Shown piece after piece: positions 46,980 through 58,009 of a stretch of DNA of 64,000 nucleotides; the stretch's first letter is position 1, and every line of letters begins with the position of its first letter. The stretch lies in contig NC_089598.1 of NCBI RefSeq assembly GCF_019320115.1, forward strand, positions 84,205,844 to 84,269,843, in the 5' to 3' direction. Both the position numbers and the translations under genes were made by a program. This stretch comes from Miscanthus floridulus (Eukaryota; Streptophyta; Magnoliopsida; Poales; Poaceae). The notes below the pieces were generated by a model. It saw only the letters and a list, made by a program, of their open reading frames with translations, was not told the DNA's origin and ran no database searches.

Positions 46980-49131
46980 ATACTTGCCTTAAACTCTGAT
47001 CCTCCTTCTAGTCCAAAGCTTCAAAGATCTGCTTCTTGATTCACCACGTATAGCTCACCGACTGGATATGATCATAAAGCACCACACAAGCATCCATGCA
47101 ATTATGCACGAAGCAAACAATAGAACTAAATTAGAATAGTACACCAAACATAAAATCAAGATGAAAAGTTTGTAAAACGAATCTACGTCTTGCTACGAAC
47201 ACACAGAAGCGAAAAGCACTCTAATCGAAGCTATAACGAAAAAGATACAACTTCTGAAAGATCTGCTTTATAAAAGTGAACCAAGAGCTTTATTAATTTT
47301 AACTATATAAAAGGATGTATAAGATATTTCAGAGAAATACCTGAGTTGTATTAAGTCAAAATTCGCATTTGCATTTAGAAGACAAAAGTAGAATTAATCA
47401 TATTTTATTTATGAATCTAGTTGCATAATTATTATTTAAGTTAGAATTTAAACAATGAAATTCTAGAAATAGTGGCATGATAAATATTGTTACTAACGCG
47501 TAGATCTCGTCGTAATGAATCTAACGCAACTTGAACGGATTAAATCAGAGTTAAAACATAGAAGATATGAATTAAACAAGATTTCCTTTAATAAAATAAT
47601 AGATTAAATCTAACCTCAAATTTTAAAAGTTGAAAATATATCTAACAGTAGTATAAACACATAGATTATGGAATTACGAACCTAACGTAAGTTGAACGGG
47701 TCAGAACGGAGCTAAAATGAAGAAGTTATGGCCTAATGAAGATAGTGGCAAAACTATAAATAACTAGATCTTATTTTTCCCTTTTAAACAAATAAAAACC
47801 GAATTTTACAAAACATTGGACTATGGGTACTATTTTGAGAAAACCCAGGGGCTAGAACAGGAGAAATAAGGGCCTGGTTACAATTACTTTACACGGACAA
47901 TGGACGGCGGGTTAATTTCAGGGAAACATAGGAGCCTTTGTGCTAAAGGGTGCACAGTTAGCAAGGGAGGGTGACGTGGCTACCACGCGGCACAACGGGA
48001 GTGGGGGCAGATGGTGCACCAGTTGTGGGCTCACGGAGCTGGCGCCCGTGCACGTGGTCTATGGTGCATGATGGACCGGTTATGAAGGGGTATGCGGGGT
48101 TCTAATCTGGATCGTTGATCGCAGATCGGGCAGTGCAGATCAAATGGGGAAATGGAAGTCGCCGGAGCGGCGCTGTGCGCGGCGGTGCCATGGTTGACTA
48201 CGAGAAGCTTGCTCGTGATCGGTGAAAGGGCAATTCTAGGTGCGAAACTCGACGGGGAAAGCACAGGAAGAAAGAGCGGGCGATGGCGAACTCACGTAGG
48301 GGGTTATCGTCGACGGTGAGGCACAGAAGGGGCACGGGACATGGCGGAGCAGATGGCGAATGCAGCGCTAGGGTTGCGGCGCGTGGCACAGCTAAAGCGA
48401 GGCGGCGTAGCGGCTCGGTTAGGGCTAGGCGAGGGCAGCGCGATGCGGTCTATGGCTTTTATGAGGCGGGGTGACGTAGCGCGCACGACAACTAAGCTGA
48501 CACAGAGCGGAAGCAGACTCCTTGCGCAGATGGAGTTCGGGACGACGCCGACTTGAGATGGGAGAAAACCCTAACAAATGGGCCCGAGGTGGCAGCGGGT
48601 CAAGGTGCAGGGCCGAGCTGTTAGCAAGAGAGGGGAAGAAAGGGGAGCGGGAGCGGGCCGTTGCATGCGGCTTGGGCCGGTCTATGGGGGAAGGCAGGGC
48701 AGGCCACACGGAAGATATTAGGAGCAGGCCGAGCTGGGTTGGCTGGCTGCTGGGCGTCCAGGCTAGAAGAGGGGAGAAGGGAAAAAGAGAAGCGGGCCGT
48801 GGGATGGAACAGGCCTGCGCGAGGGAGTAGGAGAGGAGCAGGCCTTCAGCCCGAGAAAAGGGGAAGAGAGGGAGGAGGTTTTTCTCTTTTTTTCAAAGCT
48901 ATTTCAAACTTGTTTTCAAAGCAATTCAAATCCTTTTGTCAAGTTTTGACCAAAACCATTCACTTCAATAAATTATATGCACCAGCATGAATGCACCATC
49001 AATGTAGCTAAGCCCTATGATAAATTTTAATTTAACGAAAAATTGTTATTTTCCTATATTTCATGTGCACAAAGATTCATAAATAAATCATTTTAATCCT
49101 ATTTTCAAAAGTGCAAAATTTTAGGGTGTTA
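46980..49131 (-). repeat. Antisense gypsy-type LTR, solo or truncated
   Basis: On the minus strand it begins TGTAACACCCTAAAATTTTG at 49131, the standard start of grass chromovirus LTRs. It continues with a GC-rich part (48000-48870), then two diverged copies of CTAACG(CA/TA)A(C/G)TTGAACGG text (near 47520 and 47685), and GAGTTTAAGGCAAGTATAGC near 46990. The far end is not located, and no partner LTR or pol domain lies beside it. The open frames at 48031-48990 are composition effects. Confidence 0.6.
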
Positions 49132-49844
49132 CATTTAGTACCTTTAGATGGTGATTGATGGGCATGTGTACAAGGTCAATGACGGTGTGGTGATTAATGA
49201 ATAGTGTAGGGACATCACAAGTGGGTGGTCCATGAACCTGAATAAAAGTCAACCTCTATTTTAACAAGTTTTTTTCAAAAAAAATGTTTATAACAAACTG
49301 TGTTCTAGTAGGGTTTCTAGAAATTTTACTTGCGTATGTTTGTTTTTAATGAGCTTCCTCCTAGAACTTGACCTAGGGGAACTCAATGAAAATTTATCCA
49401 GAAAAAGATTTCAAGATTTCTTTATGGTTCCCCCACTATATTGTAAAAGAGACCATCCAAACTTTTGTTCCCACCAAGAACATGGAGAAGTTTCACAGAG
49501 GTATAATTTCCTTCCGATCCAGAGTGGTATAATTTATGTCACAACAATTTTAATTTGGAATATGTGTCAAGCATTCTCTTTAAATTAGCTCTAGCGTTTA
49601 AAGAAACAAAATGAATTCATGGAACACCTAACAAGATTTTGTCAGGGAAACCTAGGATAGTACACTTTCAAAAGTCGCCATTCCTCTTGGGAGAGGTACC
49701 AAAGCTTAACTAGGATTCGAACGTGGGAGATAGAGGCATTTTGCGTGGAACGAGTACATGTTTATAACTCTATATCCTCTAGGACCATGCAAAAATTAAA
49801 GTTGAACTTATCAATAAGTATTTGTGACTGCAGAGAGTACATAA
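49132..49844. other. Intergenic, nothing recognised
   Basis: AT-rich, unique-looking sequence between the antisense LTR and the CACTA end. The frame at 49340-49588 matches nothing. Confidence 0.45.
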
Positions 49845-50110
49845 CACTACATCAAAAAGGGTTTTTAGGGGCAGTTAAAGACCATTTGTAGGGGCGGTTT
49901 GGCCAGCCGCCCCTACCCAACCGTCTCTACAAATCATGCATTTATAGGGGCGGTTCCCAGGCCGCCCCTACAAATCGATTTGTAGGGGCGGCTGGGGTTT
50001 TCAGCCGCCCTTGCAAACTGATTTGTAGGGGCGGCTCGTATTACCAGCCGCCCCTACAAACAGGTATTTGTAGGGGCGGTTTAATTTAGAACTACCCCTA
50101 CAGTATGTTT
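49845..50110. repeat. CACTA terminus and subterminal repeats
   Basis: At least five forward TTTGTAGGGGCGG-like words (about 49888, 49931, 49979, 50021, 50068) alternate with inverted CCGCCCCTAC words. In CACTA elements these are the binding sites of the element-encoded DNA-binding protein. Confidence 0.9.
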
Positions 50111-50146
50111 TTCCACAAAAAAAAATCAAATTTACAATTCAAAATT

Positions 50147-50295
50147 GCGTTGCTGAACGTCCTACGACCAACGTTCCGAACCGCATTCGCGTTGTCGAAC
50201 GCCCCGCGACCAATGTTCCGAACCGCGTTCGCGTTGCCGAACGCCCTGCGACCAACGTTCCAAACCGCGTTCGCGTTGCCGAACGCCCCGCGACC
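50147..50295. repeat. 42 bp minisatellite near the CACTA end
   Basis: Three full copies and one partial copy of a 42 bp unit beginning GCGTTGC(T/C)GAACG and ending CCGCGTTC, CpG-rich. The length is a multiple of three and stays open on the plus strand (14-residue repeat), but no gene is indicated. Confidence 0.92.
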
Positions 50296-51223
50296 GTGAC
50301 TACAAGCACAAGAGTATTCTATAAACTACAATTACAAGTCCAATTCATAAGAATATATACAATCCATCATTAAATATACAAATTCCATATACATTGTTAT
50401 CAACGTCCTAGAGCTAGCCTTTCAGTCTCACGAAGGTGTTGGTACTGAGGATTTGTACTGAACTCAGACTCTTGGTCATGGTGGGCGCCTCTAACGTGTA
50501 CAATCTGGTCCAATATGAAGTTGCAAAGGTCGCCGACGAGCTCTAAGAGTTGGTCATCCATGTATGGGTCTCTTTTCATTCCTTTCTCTTCTCTCCACTA
50601 CAAAAGAACAAGTTTCGGTTTAGTATTTCATACCAAGTACGAAGTTTTTATACTATGGGTGAAGAGGTTCAAACTTACCCTTAAGGGGTGTCTCCTGTAG
50701 GCATCGGTGTTACTCATCATAGAACATATATAGTATCCACAATATACACTCCTAGGCTTCTGCTTGGGGCACTGTGTGTTTTGCATATAAAAAATTAGGA
50801 AATGCTTTTGACAGCCATGTAACGGAGTACTGAAGAAGTAAGTTACACTTACCGCACATAGTGTTTTTATAGCCAGCTTTTCCTTCCTTGCTGGATCATG
50901 CCTTCCATGATGATTAGTGACATAGAACCTAAATGCCCTGTTTGAATTATTTTAGTAAATACAACTTGTTAGTATTACAAGTATGTATACAAACATATAA
51001 GCTAATGAGGATTGTCGATATGTATACGTCTTGAGAATTGATATGAAGTCTTTGTATGTCACCGTGTCCCTATCTAATGAATCAAAGACCCATGCCATGC
51101 TCCTCCCGACATTGACGGCTATACAAATCCAGTGGTTGCTGCATGGATTTAATCATAGAACTAGATAAGCTCTTTTGCATCGAATAAAATATATCGAACA
51201 AAGCTTTAAGTATAGAGTTGAAC
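50296..51223 (-). other. 3' part of the CACTA gene, poorly readable
   Basis: AT-rich with short open pieces on the minus strand and possible intron edges. On pattern it should encode the end of the protease-like domain, but I could not read conserved His/Asp/Cys motifs. Confidence 0.35.
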
Positions 51224-51970
51224 TTACTCGAAGTTGTACGGTAGCCATATAGTAGAGTGTTGTTGGAGATTTTTGAAAGCCAGGGCAATGTATTCTGCAA
51301 CCTTAAGGGACTCTTCCCTTAGTTTCGCCGTACGGATGCGCTCTTTCTCCCGAAGAGTCTTTAAAGCAGCTAGCTCTTTGGCATCCAGTGTCCACCGTTT
51401 AGGGTAACTAAAATTTGTTTGGGCTATAGCTTGAGGGTCTACATACCCGGCTTTCACACTTGGCATTTGTTTGACAGTGTGCACTTGCATTCTACAAATC
51501 ATGGTGTGGGTTAGTTACAATAAAATTCAAAGATTACATTCATATCATATCGGGAGGACAAGGACTTACAGGCACCACGTGCGAATTAGATTCATCTCCA
51601 TTTCTCCTAGGTGAAAGCATGTGTGCATGTCATTGAAGTCAAAGACAATTTTCTCGACTGGGCTTCCAAATGTGCCGGTGGGGAAGCATGCTTGTATGAG
51701 ATCTATGCTTATTGGGAGAACACGCAAGTACCAATCATGGAACCTTCTCATTCCAAGTGGTAGGCACTGGATATCCCGGTTTGGTAGGAAGGGCTTGCCT
51801 CTTTCATATATTTTTGGGCAATCCTTTGACCATTTGATGGCATCAACATTTGGATACTGCTTTGCAATTTGGTGGAGTTTGCTAGTGACGGCGTCCTTAG
51901 AACCCCATGATGGGACTTTTTTAACTTGGTTCTCAGGCTTGAACTGGTCATGGGAAAACCACTTGGACAC
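51224..51970 (-). pseudogene. CACTA gene, middle to C-terminal part (Ulp1-protease-like)
   Basis: Two blocks: 51970-51566 (KWFSHDQFKPENQVKKVPSW, then GSPVEKIVFDFNDMHTCFHL) and 51502-51224 (QTNFSYPKRWTLDAKELAAL, ending HSTIWLPYNFE). The last words resemble the start of an Ulp1-like cysteine protease core in plant CACTA proteins. An intron probably separates the blocks. Catalytic residues are not seen. Moderate certainty on family, low on activity. Confidence 0.5.
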
Positions 51971-52014
51971 CGATGAGACGTCTTTGATCAGAACATAAAC
52001 TAGCCTTATGGTGA

Positions 52015-52786
52015 TTGGATTCTTCTTTCAAAGTTCCCATTCAGGCACGTTCTCATCTTCTTGTGCATCACCTTCTTCAGGAGGCACTCGTTGTTCATGT
52101 ATCGGCTGTGCTTATTGAGAAGACTATGGTATCTCGTGATGCACTTGCTCGGTACGAGCTAGAGAAGGTTGTGGCATCTCATCAGGCACATGCTCGCTAG
52201 GAGGCGGGGAAGAATGTGGCATCTTAGGAATGTGGGGGGCACGAGACGGTGAAAATATCTCCCCAACCTCAACAACTCGCTCCAAATTTGGGAGAGGGGG
52301 GAGCGGCAAAGCAGCAGTCAATATAATGTCCTATTTGTGCTAGAGGATGAACGGCCCCATAACGTCTTCGAGTAACACCAGCCCCTCGGGAGTTGCGTAG
52401 TCTATTCTCCACTGCATGAACTCAGGCTTCACTGTATGCACCTCGACCCTAGTGTAGTCCGGCGATATCTTATTATTGTGGTGTAAGCCACCAGGAGGAT
52501 GTGCCACACCCGTTGCCACCTCCATCACAGTGTTCTGCCAGCCGCTGAGAAACACCAAGGTGCAACTAGTTGGTTCCCATATGCGATCGATAAGGGTTGT
52601 GGCTATAGTGGAACCTTGGCTGCTAGGAACTTTCAGAGGGCTGCCAACTAATGCTAGTTCTCCCAACGGCGTCACTAATATCCGTGGCTCCATAGACAAT
52701 CCTTTCTCCTCTAGCGCCTTCACAACTAGAGCCTTCAATTGGAGCTCAAGACTAGTCTCCCGGTCTCTGCCATGTTTCTTGTACAT
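52015..52786 (-). pseudogene. CACTA gene, central region
   Basis: 52786-52340 encodes LELQLKALVVKALEEKGLSM followed by a block with WQNTVMEVATGVAHPPGGLH and YTRVEVHTVKPEFMQW. I associate this with the domain between Transposase_24 and the protease in En/Spm proteins. 52321-52124 is Pro-rich linker. Stops (TAG, TAA, TAG) separate the pieces. Confidence 0.5.
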
Positions 52787-52816
52787 GTGCCTATCCTCTT
52801 TGAATCCTTGCTTCTA

Positions 52817-53674
52817 GGTCATCCTTTTCCCTAGCCCCCTGGTGCGGCCTATGTGCTCCTTGTTTCCCAAGCCAAGGCTAAGCTCGTCTCTCTCTAGAAG
52901 GATTGAATGAGCCCTTCTCCTTGTCTTCAGTATATTTTAGTATCCTTGATACTGCCTCTTGTGTCTCCAGCTTATCAAACTTAAGATTACCGCCGGATGA
53001 TTCTATACTCCTCGCATATATCCAGTTCCTTGAGCGTACCTTCAAATTCATCACATCGATATTCCCAGCAGCTGCGGCCTCTTCGTCCATCTTCCTAAAC
53101 TACTCTTTCTTGGCATAGCAGCCATCGGGGCCTAGATGATGGTGGTGTTTGTTCCTCTTCGCCAGCTCGGTGTTATGGGCATTGAGCTCTAATGCCTCCG
53201 GTGAAGTCTTCTGAGCCACGAGCTCCTCCCATTGACTAGGAGTTATTTTGTCGAATTCGTTGAAGGGAGTTAACCCCTTTTGGATATACTTTGTGTTGAG
53301 CTCTGACCTCCAACATCGGAATGACTCTCCCATCATCCTAAAAGCATTTTTTTTACCAATTCGTGCTTACCCTCCAGAAATCTAAAATTGAGCTTCAACT
53401 GCCTATCCCATAGTGCATTCTTTGTGTTCTCTGGTACCACTTTACAGTTAGGGATTGCTGGGTTCAATTTATCTCTTACTAGGGCCCCGATCGCATTATA
53501 GAATCGTCCTCTTAATTCCTTCGGCTCAAGGATCTCTCCTGCTGGCCCGACCTCCGTTATCACATAGCATGCCTTATCTGGATATAGATTTCCTTTTCTA
53601 TCCCCTTGTTTCCTCTTAGGCTTGGTAGTCATAGTTGTTTCTTGAGGTTGTGGAGCAGAGGCATCATGATCCAT
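52817..53674 (-). pseudogene. CACTA gene, Transposase_24-like (Ptta/En/Spm) domain
   Basis: Reads KLNPAIPNCKVVPENTKNAL, then FRCWRSELNTKYIQKGLTPF, then ITPSQWEELVAQKTSPEALE, then HHHHLGPDGCYAKKE. This is the Trp-rich pattern of the plant En/Spm Transposase_24 family, a DNA-binding accessory of CACTA transposition. A run of eight A/T at 53346-53354 marks a frameshift between two frames that otherwise continue each other. A TAG follows at about 53099. Confidence 0.75.
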
Positions 53675-53840
53675 CTCCGTGGCTGTTGCCCTTGCTCTCC
53701 TTTCCTCTACTCCGTCTTGTCCAGCGAGATGTCGTAGATGTCGACGTCGTCTTTTTCGAGTTTTAGGAGGGACCTATATATACGATAGGTCAAAGTGTTA
53801 GCAGAGGTAACACAGCCAAAGCTTTAGCAAAATTTACAAG

Positions 53841-54073
53841 CTAAGGCTTTTTCCCTACCTCCTCGTTTGGGTCAAAATCCTTATCCAAATCTTCCTCCGT
53901 TGGCCTCCTTTTTGCTTCACGTGGGAAAGGATCCTCGAGACTTTCATATCCCTCTTCTAAGTCATCATCATCATCATCCTCTTCTTCTTCGCTTTCAGCA
54001 GCCTCTCCTTTGGGGCCTTCCTCCTCATCACACTGCTCCTGAGTAAGCATCACTTCTAGATCCTTTTCTACCT
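53841..54073 (-). pseudogene. CACTA gene, acidic N-terminal part, cut at 54073
   Basis: Codes for a strongly acidic stretch (EEEEDDDDDDLEEG). The frame runs up to the Sirevirus LTR, so the true start is probably on the far side of the insertion. Confidence 0.55.
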
Positions 54074-55634
54074 TGAAAGCATCTAGGCCCCTAGTTGGGT
54101 TTCGGTGATTAATGATAATACAAGATTACTATGACTAACGTATGTTTTGCAGAGGCAATTAAGTTAGGTCATGGTAATGGAGATCGATTGGGCAATCAAA
54201 GTTGTCATGCCCCTACGATAGAAATCGTTTCGGTTTTCAAAGGATGGACGACAAGGTTAAGGATGACTAGTTCTAAGTGTCGATTGGAGTTGGAGTGATA
54301 CTTAGAGTAGTTTAGGACTTTGTTTTTCCTTTGGCCATACTATTAAGGGGGGTATGGACGGGTAGCTTGACCTAGTTGAGTCTAGTGAGTTAGGTGTGGT
54401 GCACACTTGTTAAAACTAGCTCTAGGTAGCTCCTATGAATGCCTAAGATCCTTTGGAGCAAACTTCATTCACATATGATCGAGAGTTGGAAGTGAATGGA
54501 GGATCAAATGCTGATCGGACGCTGGCCCCGGTGCGACCAGACGCTGGCCGCAGGGTCCGGTCAGTTCATTTGATCAGCAGACAGCGTTCAGTGTGACCGG
54601 ACGCTGGAGAGGTCAAGTGACCAGATGCTGAAAGGCAGCGTTCGGTCGACTCCAGTAAGGTTCTAGAGAAGGGAATCTACGACCAGACCCTGAGGGTTCA
54701 GCGTCCGGTCGAGTCCAGTAAGCATCCAGTGAGGGTTTCATGCGACCAGACGTGTCCGGTCAGTGCTGACCGGACCCTGCCAGCGTCTGGTCAACACAAT
54801 CTCACTGGCTCGCGGGTTGAACTGACCGGAGCATTCGGTCAACACGATCGGAGCGTCCGGTCACCCCGTAGAAGCTCATAACAGTTCATTTTTCAGGCTG
54901 CCTTATAAATAGAAGCTCCACTCGTGTGTGGAGTGACTTTTGCTCATTCCAATAGCTGAGAAACACGTTTGTGAGTGCCAAGAAGAGCAAGGTCCTAGTG
55001 AGGTGATTGAGATTTGAGAATCCAAGAGAGTAACCTCATTAGTGAATCAAGAGTAGTCAAGTGTGCATCCATCTTCTCATTAGGCTTCGTGTGGTCAAGT
55101 GAGAGTTCAAGCTTGTTACTCTTGGTGATCGCCATCACCTAGACGTCTTGGTGGTGGTTGGGAGCTTGGTGATCACCCAGCGAAGCTTGTGGGTGACCCA
55201 ACCCAAGTTGTGAGCGGCTTTGGGTGATTCGCCGCGACGGAGTGTCGAAGAATCAACCCGTAGAGAGCACTTGATCCTTGCATAGATCAAGGGGGAGCTA
55301 CACCCTTACGTGGGTGCTCCAACGAGGACTAGTGGGGAGTGGCAACTCTCCGATACCTCGGCAAAACATCACCGCGTTCCTCTCTCTCTCTATTTACTTT
55401 GAGCATTTACTTTGAGCATTTACTTTGAGCAATTCAATACTTGTCTTTACATTCATAGAATTGCCATGCTAGAGTAAGTTTGGAACATAGGTTGTAAGTC
55501 CTTTGTGCATTAGTTTGATAGAAACACTTTTCTAGGCACAAGGGGTTAATTGGGCTATCCGTAGGATTTGATTATTGCAAGAAAATTTAGAATTAGCCCA
55601 ATTCACCCCCCTCTTGGGCATCTTGATCCTTTCA
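54074..55634 (+). repeat. 5' LTR of a Sirevirus (Ty1/copia)
   Basis: Starts TGAAAGCATCTAGGCCCCTA and ends GATCCTTTCA, with inverted TGAAAG/CTTTCA termini, 1561 bp. TTATAAATA at 54903-54911 is a good TATA box. 54508-54860 is rich in GACCGGACGCTG-like words in both directions, a known trait of Sirevirus LTRs. The preceding TACCT (54069-54073) should recur after the 3' LTR outside the window. Confidence 0.93.
54903..54911 (+). promoter_or_regulatory. TATA box of the Sirevirus LTR
   Basis: TTATAAATA in a CCTTATAAATAGAAGC setting, about two thirds of the way through the U3 part. It would set the start of genomic RNA some 30 bp downstream. Confidence 0.7.
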
Positions 55635-55636
55635 AT

Positions 55637-55649
55637 TGGTATCGGAGCC
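55637..55649 (+). other. Primer binding site of the Sirevirus
   Basis: TGGTATCGGAGCC, two bases after the LTR, complementary to the 3' end of initiator tRNA-Met with one difference from the usual form. Confidence 0.88.
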
Positions 55650-55687
55650 TCGTGCTCACGTTTTTAAGCCTAACCGCTTAGAGCAAG

Positions 55688-57994
55688 ATGTCACACGGGG
55701 ATGGACCTCCTCCTATCTTTGAGGGAGATGACTTTCCATATTGGCAAATTCGCATGGAAGCGTACTTAGAAGCTCTAGACGTTGGTATTCTTAGAGCCGC
55801 CTCGCAAGGCTTCCCAAAACCTCAAAGCGCTACTAACCTACAAGGCGATGAGGTAAATTATGAAAAATGAAATGCAAAGGCTCGCAACACCATCTTTAGA
55901 GGCCTTTGAAAAGATGTGTTCAATCGTGTAAGGAACCACAAAGACGCCCATGCACTATGGTCGGATGTTTGTGCGCTCCATGAGGGAACCAAGAGTGAGC
56001 GTGAGGAACGCTATCATCTTGTGATTAAAAAGCTAAATTCTTTTGAGATGCTTCCCAAAGAAAGTGCTAATGAAATGTATTCTCGTTTAAATGTTCTTGT
56101 AGAGGAAGTCAATGGGCTTGGACTTACTCAAATGTCACCATCCGACGTTGTGAGAAAGATTTTGAGTGTCCTCCCCATTGACAAATATGGGCACATTGTG
56201 ACCGTGCTACATCAAGGTGATCTTTCCGCCGCTACACCGACACAAATCTTGGGAAAGATCAGTGCTCATGAGATGTACATGCACATCACGCCACAAGATG
56301 GCTCATCCTCTACAAAGAAGAAAGAGAAGGACTTAGCATTCAAAGCTATCCAAGATAAGGGCAAAGCTAGACTTGAGTATGAGAGCTCAAGTGATGAAGA
56401 TGATGAAGAAAGTCTTGCTCTCATGGTGAAGAAGACCGCCAAGATGCTAAAGAAGCTAAATAAGAGTGGCATCAAGTTTGACGGCAAGAAGAAGTTCTTC
56501 ACTAGCTCAAGAAGAAAGCCAATCTCCGAGATGGATTGCTACAATTGTGGCAAACTTGGTCATCTAGCTCATCAATGCACAAAGCCCAAGAAAGACAAGT
56601 TCAAGAACAAGAACAAGGGCAAGAAAGATGACTCAAGCAATGAAGATGAAGATGAGAAGAAAAAGAACAAGCCATACAAGAAGAGAGATGGCAAGAAGAG
56701 GGACTTCCACAAGAAGAAGAAGAGTGGAAAGGCCTACATTGTCGGTGATTGGCTCACGGACATAGATTCATCAAGTGGATCATCCGATGAAGATAGTGAC
56801 GATGAAAAGGTGGCCGCCATTGCTATTGATATTGCATCTTCACCGCCACCATCGCCATCATCCTCTACACACCTATGCCTTATGGCCAAAGGTGAACGCA
56901 AGGTAACTAAGAGTGATGATAGTAGTGATGATGAGCATGCTAGTGATGATGATAGCGATAGCGATGATGATGACTCACCTACATATGATGATCTTGTCAA
57001 AATATTAAGAAAATACACTAAGATCATTAGAAAGAGTAGAGCTACCAATGAAAAGCTTGATGCTAAAAATGATTCACTCTTAGCTAAGTGTGATACATTG
57101 GAAAAGGCTAATGATGAGCTTCGAGAAACTAATGATGCTATATCATCCAAACTCAAGGAGCTCAAATCTTCCAAGAAAGAGCTTAAAGATAAACATGATA
57201 AACTTGAGTGGGTGCACAATGAACTCATCACTAGCCACAACAAGCTAAAAGATGAATACACTACTCTTAAGATTAATCATGATACTCTTATTATTGCTTA
57301 AGAATTTTTACCAAATGAGCCACATGATGCTACTAACCATGTTGTCAAGATTGATATAGCTACTTCATGTGATGATTTAATTGATGAGAGCATTGAGCAT
57401 GGATCTAGTAGCAAAGGCAAGCAAGTGGTTGAGTGCAATGACTATAATGAGTATGTCAAGCTCAAGAGTGATAATGAGAAGCTCAAAGAAGAAAACAAGA
57501 AGCTCAAGGAAGAGAAGAACAATGATGTTCTCAAGGAAGAGAACAAAAAGCTCAAGATGGAGAAAGAGCATCTCAAGGTGGGATTGAGCAAGTTTGCTAG
57601 AGGCAAGCATCTCCAAAGTGAGCTACTCATGAACACCGTCATGAAGATGGATAGAAGTGGCATTGGATATGTGGCAAGTGTAGAGAAGAAGAAGGCTCAA
57701 GCTCAACAACAACAATCAAAGCCAAAGCCAAATCCTAAGATATGTTTTGAGTGTGGACAAGAAGGCCACTTTGCTCATGAGTGTCAAACTCCACCGCTAC
57801 AACCCATGCCCAAGCATGCTAGACCCTTTGCTTTCAATGCTCACTACATGCTTAGAAAAGATTCTAGTGGAAAGATGAAAGTCATGTTCTTAGGCCCCCC
57901 CCCCAACAAGAGTAGGCCTAAGAAGATTTGGGTGGCTAAGTCACTTGTTGAGAAGGTGAAGGGCCCTCAACAAGTTTGGATTCCTAAAGTTTGA
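55688..57994 (+). pseudogene. gag: Sirevirus gag, nearly intact
   Basis: One frame from 55688 (MSHGDGPPPIFEGDDFPYW). The capsid part (UBN2-like) covers about the first 200 codons, followed by CYNCGKLGHLAHQC (56537), Lys/Asp/Ser-rich spacers, a long coiled coil (about 57040-57600) and a second knuckle CFECGQEGHFAHEC (57743). The coiled coil and length over 700 residues fit Sirevirus gags. Stops: TGA at 55868 (Trp expected), TGA at about 55907, TAA at about 57299, then the end stop TGA at 57992. No frameshift. Confidence 0.92.
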
Positions 57995-58009
57995 ATCTCA
58001 TGTGTGTAG

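Larger units (their letters stand above)
49845..54073 (-). mobile_element. CACTA (En/Spm) element, left end and body, cut by a Sirevirus
   Basis: Starts CACTACATCAAAAAGGG at 49845 after a possible TAA target copy. A subterminal array of TTTGTAGGGGCGGC words in both directions follows. A minus-strand gene fills 50880-54073. At 54074 the coding region is broken by a Sirevirus LTR, so the other CACTA end must lie beyond the window. Confidence 0.88.

Noticed and set aside
48031..48990. Cluster of frames around 48.0-49.0 kb
   Set aside because: GC-rich part of an antisense gypsy LTR; frames overlap on both strands.
49871..50100. Possible CRISPR-like or short-repeat array at the CACTA end
   Set aside because: Spacing is irregular and repeats occur in both directions; these are CACTA subterminal repeats in a plant genome.
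56734..57261. 175-codon Ser/Leu-rich minus-strand frame
   Set aside because: Antisense shadow of the Lys/Asp/Ser-rich gag coding sequence.
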